From an uncultured Methanofollis sp. (lineage in GTDB: Archaea > Halobacteriota > Methanomicrobia > Methanomicrobiales > Methanofollaceae), in the NCBI RefSeq assembly GCF_937919355.1, contig NZ_CALFSA010000133.1, forward strand, positions 1-5,832: a stretch of DNA of 5,832 nucleotides. Reading direction: 5' to 3'. The position numbers and the translations under genes are program-made. Below are positions 5,331 through 5,832 of this stretch, piece after piece. The first letter of the stretch is position 1, and each line of letters begins with the position of its first letter. The notes under the pieces are model-generated. The model saw only the letters and a program-made list of their open reading frames with translations. It was not told where the DNA came from and did no database searches.

Positions 5331-5361
5331 GACATCAAGATTCCGGTTTTCCGGCGCCGTC

Positions 5362-5368
5362 GAAAAAA
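5362..5368 (-). terminator. T7 tract, candidate terminator of the HD-domain gene
   Basis: On the minus strand CTTTTTTTCG lies about 15 nt after the HD gene's TGA. It is a typical position and length for an archaeal T-tract terminator and would insulate the next operon from read-through. Confidence 0.55.
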
Positions 5369-5382
5369 AGGGAGATAGGGGG

Positions 5383-5832
5383 TCACACCCGGCGCATCTC
5401 GTCTTCGAGGGCGCCGACAAAGTTGCTCAGGAAGGCGTGCCTCTCCTCCGCAAGGGTGCGGGCGGTCGCGGTGTACATCAGGCCCTTCAGCTTCAGGAGT
5501 TTCTCGTGGATGTGCCCGACGGCGTCGGGGATGCCGCCCCCGCGTTCCCCTGCCTGCAGGAAGGTGCGGGCGAGGCCGACCGCTCCCATGGCGTCCAGTT
5601 TGTCGGCGTCGGAGAGGACCTTCGCTTCCAGGGTCGCGGGCGCGGCCCCGGTGCTGTACCGGTGGGTGCGGATGGCGTGGGCGACTGCCGGGACGAGGGC
5701 GGCGTCGTAGCCGATCGACTGGAGGTACTCTTCCGCAATCCTCGCCCCCGCCTCCTCGTGGGGGACGCCGGTCTCCGCCTCCAGGGGGCGGGCGATGTCG
5801 TGGAGGAGGGCGGACGGAATGAGCACCCGCAT
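5383..5832 (-). CDS. HD-domain phosphohydrolase, YedJ-like (5' part outside window)
   Basis: HD proteins hydrolyse phosphoesters, often nucleotides, with metals held by His and Asp. The substrate of this group is not known to me. The visible 149 residues have LIPSALLHDIAR (4-15) with the defining His11-Asp12, HAIRTHRYS (52-60), LSDADKLDAMGAVG (73-86) with the distal metal-site Asp, KLLKLKGLMYTATAR (111-125) and LAEERHAFL (127-135), in the order of the YedJ-type family. Family members start 50-70 residues earlier with a His that ligates metal and a 'HDxxH' segment. That part is absent, so the Met at the window end (ATG 5832-5830) is probably internal and the gene continues rightwards. It is followed by a T tract and is probably transcribed apart from the downstream operon. 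Confidence 0.88.
   Translation of the reverse strand: MRVLIPSALLHDIARPLEAETGVPHEEAGARIAEEYLQSIGYDAALVPAVAHAIRTHRYSTGAAPATLEAKVLSDADKLDAMGAVGLARTFLQAGERGGGIPDAVGHIHEKLLKLKGLMYTATARTLAEERHAFLSNFVGALEDEMRRV

Larger units (their letters stand above)
5204..5382. promoter_or_regulatory. Regulatory gap upstream of the editing-domain operon
   Basis: No gene is supported here. From right to left (minus-strand transcription) the gap contains a T7 tract ending the HD-domain gene, a small CCGG-TTTT-CCGG dyad (5343-5354), two palindromic operators (5293-5330), a strong bulged hairpin (5261-5291), a weak TATA-like GTATCTATG (5255-5263, minus strand) and a strong ribosome site AGGAGGG (5210-5216). If the weak TATA is the promoter, transcription would begin near 5233 and the operators would be upstream of it. 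If a promoter lies at the operators, the hairpin would be in the 5' leader. The sequence does not settle this. Confidence 0.6.

Noticed and set aside
5343..5354. CCGG-TTTT-CCGG dyad as a terminator or fourth operator
   Set aside because: The stem is only 4 bp and unrelated to the TTCACAATTGTGAA motif; the adjacent T7 tract is the better terminator signal.
5204..5382. TPP riboswitch upstream of an operon containing thiM and thiE
   Set aside because: No match to the conserved CTGAGA / ACCTGA-type core in the gap; only a simple hairpin is seen.

Overview
The window looks like chromosomal DNA from a GC-rich methanogenic euryarchaeon, most likely of the order Methanomicrobiales (Methanofollis/Methanoculleus type). 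This is inferred from protein style (archaeal-type NadA, an archaea-specific ThrRS editing domain, a YedJ-type HD hydrolase, ThiM/ThiE), from Shine-Dalgarno-led genes, and from TATA-like AT islands in otherwise GC-rich gaps. Nothing suggests a phage, IS element or CRISPR array, and no RNA gene was found.

Layout. At the left edge, on the minus strand, a ThiS/MoaD-like sulfur carrier (cut by the edge) is translationally coupled to an unrecognised 118-aa protein. Divergent from these, on the plus strand, is nadA (quinolinate synthase, a 4Fe-4S enzyme). After a convergent gap with nested inverted repeats, five minus-strand genes form a probable operon. In transcription order they are: a free-standing threonyl-tRNA synthetase editing-domain protein with a Cys-rich tail (4709-5203); a class V aminotransferase/cysteine desulfurase (3488-4660); an unrecognised 105-aa protein (3148-3465); thiM (2294-3094); and thiE (1617-2294). 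Upstream is a roughly 180-bp regulatory gap, then the 3' part of an HD-domain phosphohydrolase gene that runs off the right edge.

The most interesting signal is regulatory. A 14-bp palindrome, TTCACAATTGTGAA, lies between the divergent 118-aa gene and nadA (498-511). It recurs as a tandem pair (5293-5306 exact; 5317-5330 with one end base changed) upstream of the five-gene operon. The genes flanked by these sites concern sulfur mobilisation or carriage, an Fe-S enzyme of NAD synthesis, thiamine salvage and a possible tRNA proofreading factor. I infer a small local regulon joining NAD, sulfur and thiamine cofactor metabolism under one dimeric repressor or activator that is not encoded in the window. 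The co-occurrence of the sites is seen directly; the regulator and its signal are not known from this sequence.
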